Source of the DNA: Paulinella micropora
Taxonomy: Eukaryota; Cercozoa; Imbricatea; Euglyphida
Assembly (NCBI GenBank): GCA_009731375.1
Contig: BJOX01000313.1
Coordinates: 80,867 to 108,187 of the forward strand
Direction of reading: 5' to 3'
Length of the DNA: 27,321 nt
Every line of letters starts with the position of its first letter. Position 1 is the stretch's first letter. This document shows positions 26,996-27,321 of the stretch, piece after piece. Both the position numbers and the translations under genes were made by a program. Under the pieces are notes generated by a model. That model saw only the letters and a list, made by a program, of their open reading frames with translations. It made no database searches and was not told the DNA's origin.

Positions 26996-27321
26996 AAGCC
27001 CGCCAGCGCTCCGTGCACCTGCGGGATCCCGCCCGCAAACAGCACTTGCAGCTGCGCGGACGCCGGTTCCTCCAGCGCTGTTGTCATGTGCAGCAGCCAC
27101 ACCGGAGCGCGGGGGTCCTGCGCGAACAGCTGCACCCAATCCAGGTACTCGTCCGCACTGCGCGCCATAATGGCGTGGAAACCGGCCGCGAATTCACAGA
27201 ACGCGGTCCCCAGCGAAACGTACAGGGCGGGCAGCACCGCGCCGAGGGTGGTCAGTGACGCGGACTGCACCTCCTCGCAGGCCGCCGGCAGCAAACGCCG
27301 CAACGACAGGTTGCCGTGCAG
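26992..27321 (-). CDS. C-terminal part of an unknown gene running off the window
   Basis: 109 codons are open from the right edge to TAG at 26992-26994; the start lies outside the window. The visible part is rich in Ala and Leu and mostly helical (TTLGAVLPALYVSLGTAFCE, YLDWVQLFAQDP, VWLLHMTTALEEPASAQLQV). One moderately hydrophobic stretch could be buried rather than membrane-spanning. No motif is recognised. Its stop shares the CTAG tetranucleotide with a possible stop of the convergent membrane-protein gene. Confidence 0.55.
   Translation of the reverse strand: MHGNLSLRRLLPAACEEVQSASLTTLGAVLPALYVSLGTAFCEFAAGFHAIMARSADEYLDWVQLFAQDPRAPVWLLHMTTALEEPASAQLQVLFAGGIPQVHGALAGF

Noticed and set aside
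1-27321. tRNA, rRNA, retrotransposon polymerase, transposase, major capsid or DNA polymerase genes
   Set aside because: I looked for their hallmark motifs in the translated frames and saw none. Their absence from one window does not exclude them from the rest of the element.

Overview
The window looks eukaryotic: long degenerate microsatellites at the left edge, AATAAA-type poly(A) signals, no ribosome-binding sites, and assembly gaps. From about 2.8 kb to the right edge it holds closely packed, apparently intronless genes on both strands, with very short spacers, convergent stops, poly(A) signals overlapping stop codons, and a tandem array of long imperfect palindromes. My reading is a large nuclear dsDNA-virus-like element integrated in, or assembled with, a host chromosome. 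The array resembles the 'homologous regions' of crustacean nimaviruses (white spot syndrome virus group), and the host-like microsatellites would fit a crustacean. I see no capsid, DNA polymerase, terminase or packaging gene, so the family assignment is only a hypothesis. A GC-rich protist or another large DNA virus remains possible.

Layout. 1-2846: host-like flank with TATC/TGTC, CT and TTC microsatellites, one interrupted reading frame (346-783) and AT-rich sequence without a gene. 2847-3614: basic 255-aa protein of unknown function. 3680-5196: about five units of ~280 bp, each with a ~150-160 nt imperfect palindrome. 5394-6458 (-): intact 354-aa unknown protein. 6762-7646 (-): AlkB-like 2-oxoglutarate/Fe(II) dioxygenase, 5' end in a gap. 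8440-8907: small unknown protein. 9376-17809: an ~8.4-kb gene for a huge cysteine-rich protein with EGF-like and FG-GAP-like modules, broken by two in-frame stops, two frameshifts and two 10-N gaps. 18395-18929: 3' part of an unknown gene, ending 1 nt from a convergent gene. 18931-21356 (-): two overlapping frames, each with weak SET-domain resemblance, possibly one gene split at a T6 run. 21855-23643: mucin-like type I membrane protein with 20-residue repeats and one frameshift. 23759-24634 and 24650-25339: two unknown proteins 15 nt apart. 25959-26995: multi-pass membrane protein, converging on a minus-strand gene that runs off the window.

Composition rises from AT-rich on the left, through about 45-50% G+C between 2.8 and 6.5 kb, to strongly GC-rich beyond about 6.7 kb. 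G/C homopolymers lie in the spacers and border all three large assembly gaps. Large secreted or membrane proteins (the EGF/FG-GAP giant, the mucin-like protein, the multi-pass protein) could be virion surface or host-interaction proteins. The AlkB-like and SET-like proteins could act on nucleic acid or chromatin in the nucleus. These roles are inferred from domain type. Several genes are fully open while the giant gene carries substitutions as well as indels, so the element is either a partly decayed integrated copy or a recent copy with assembly errors on top.
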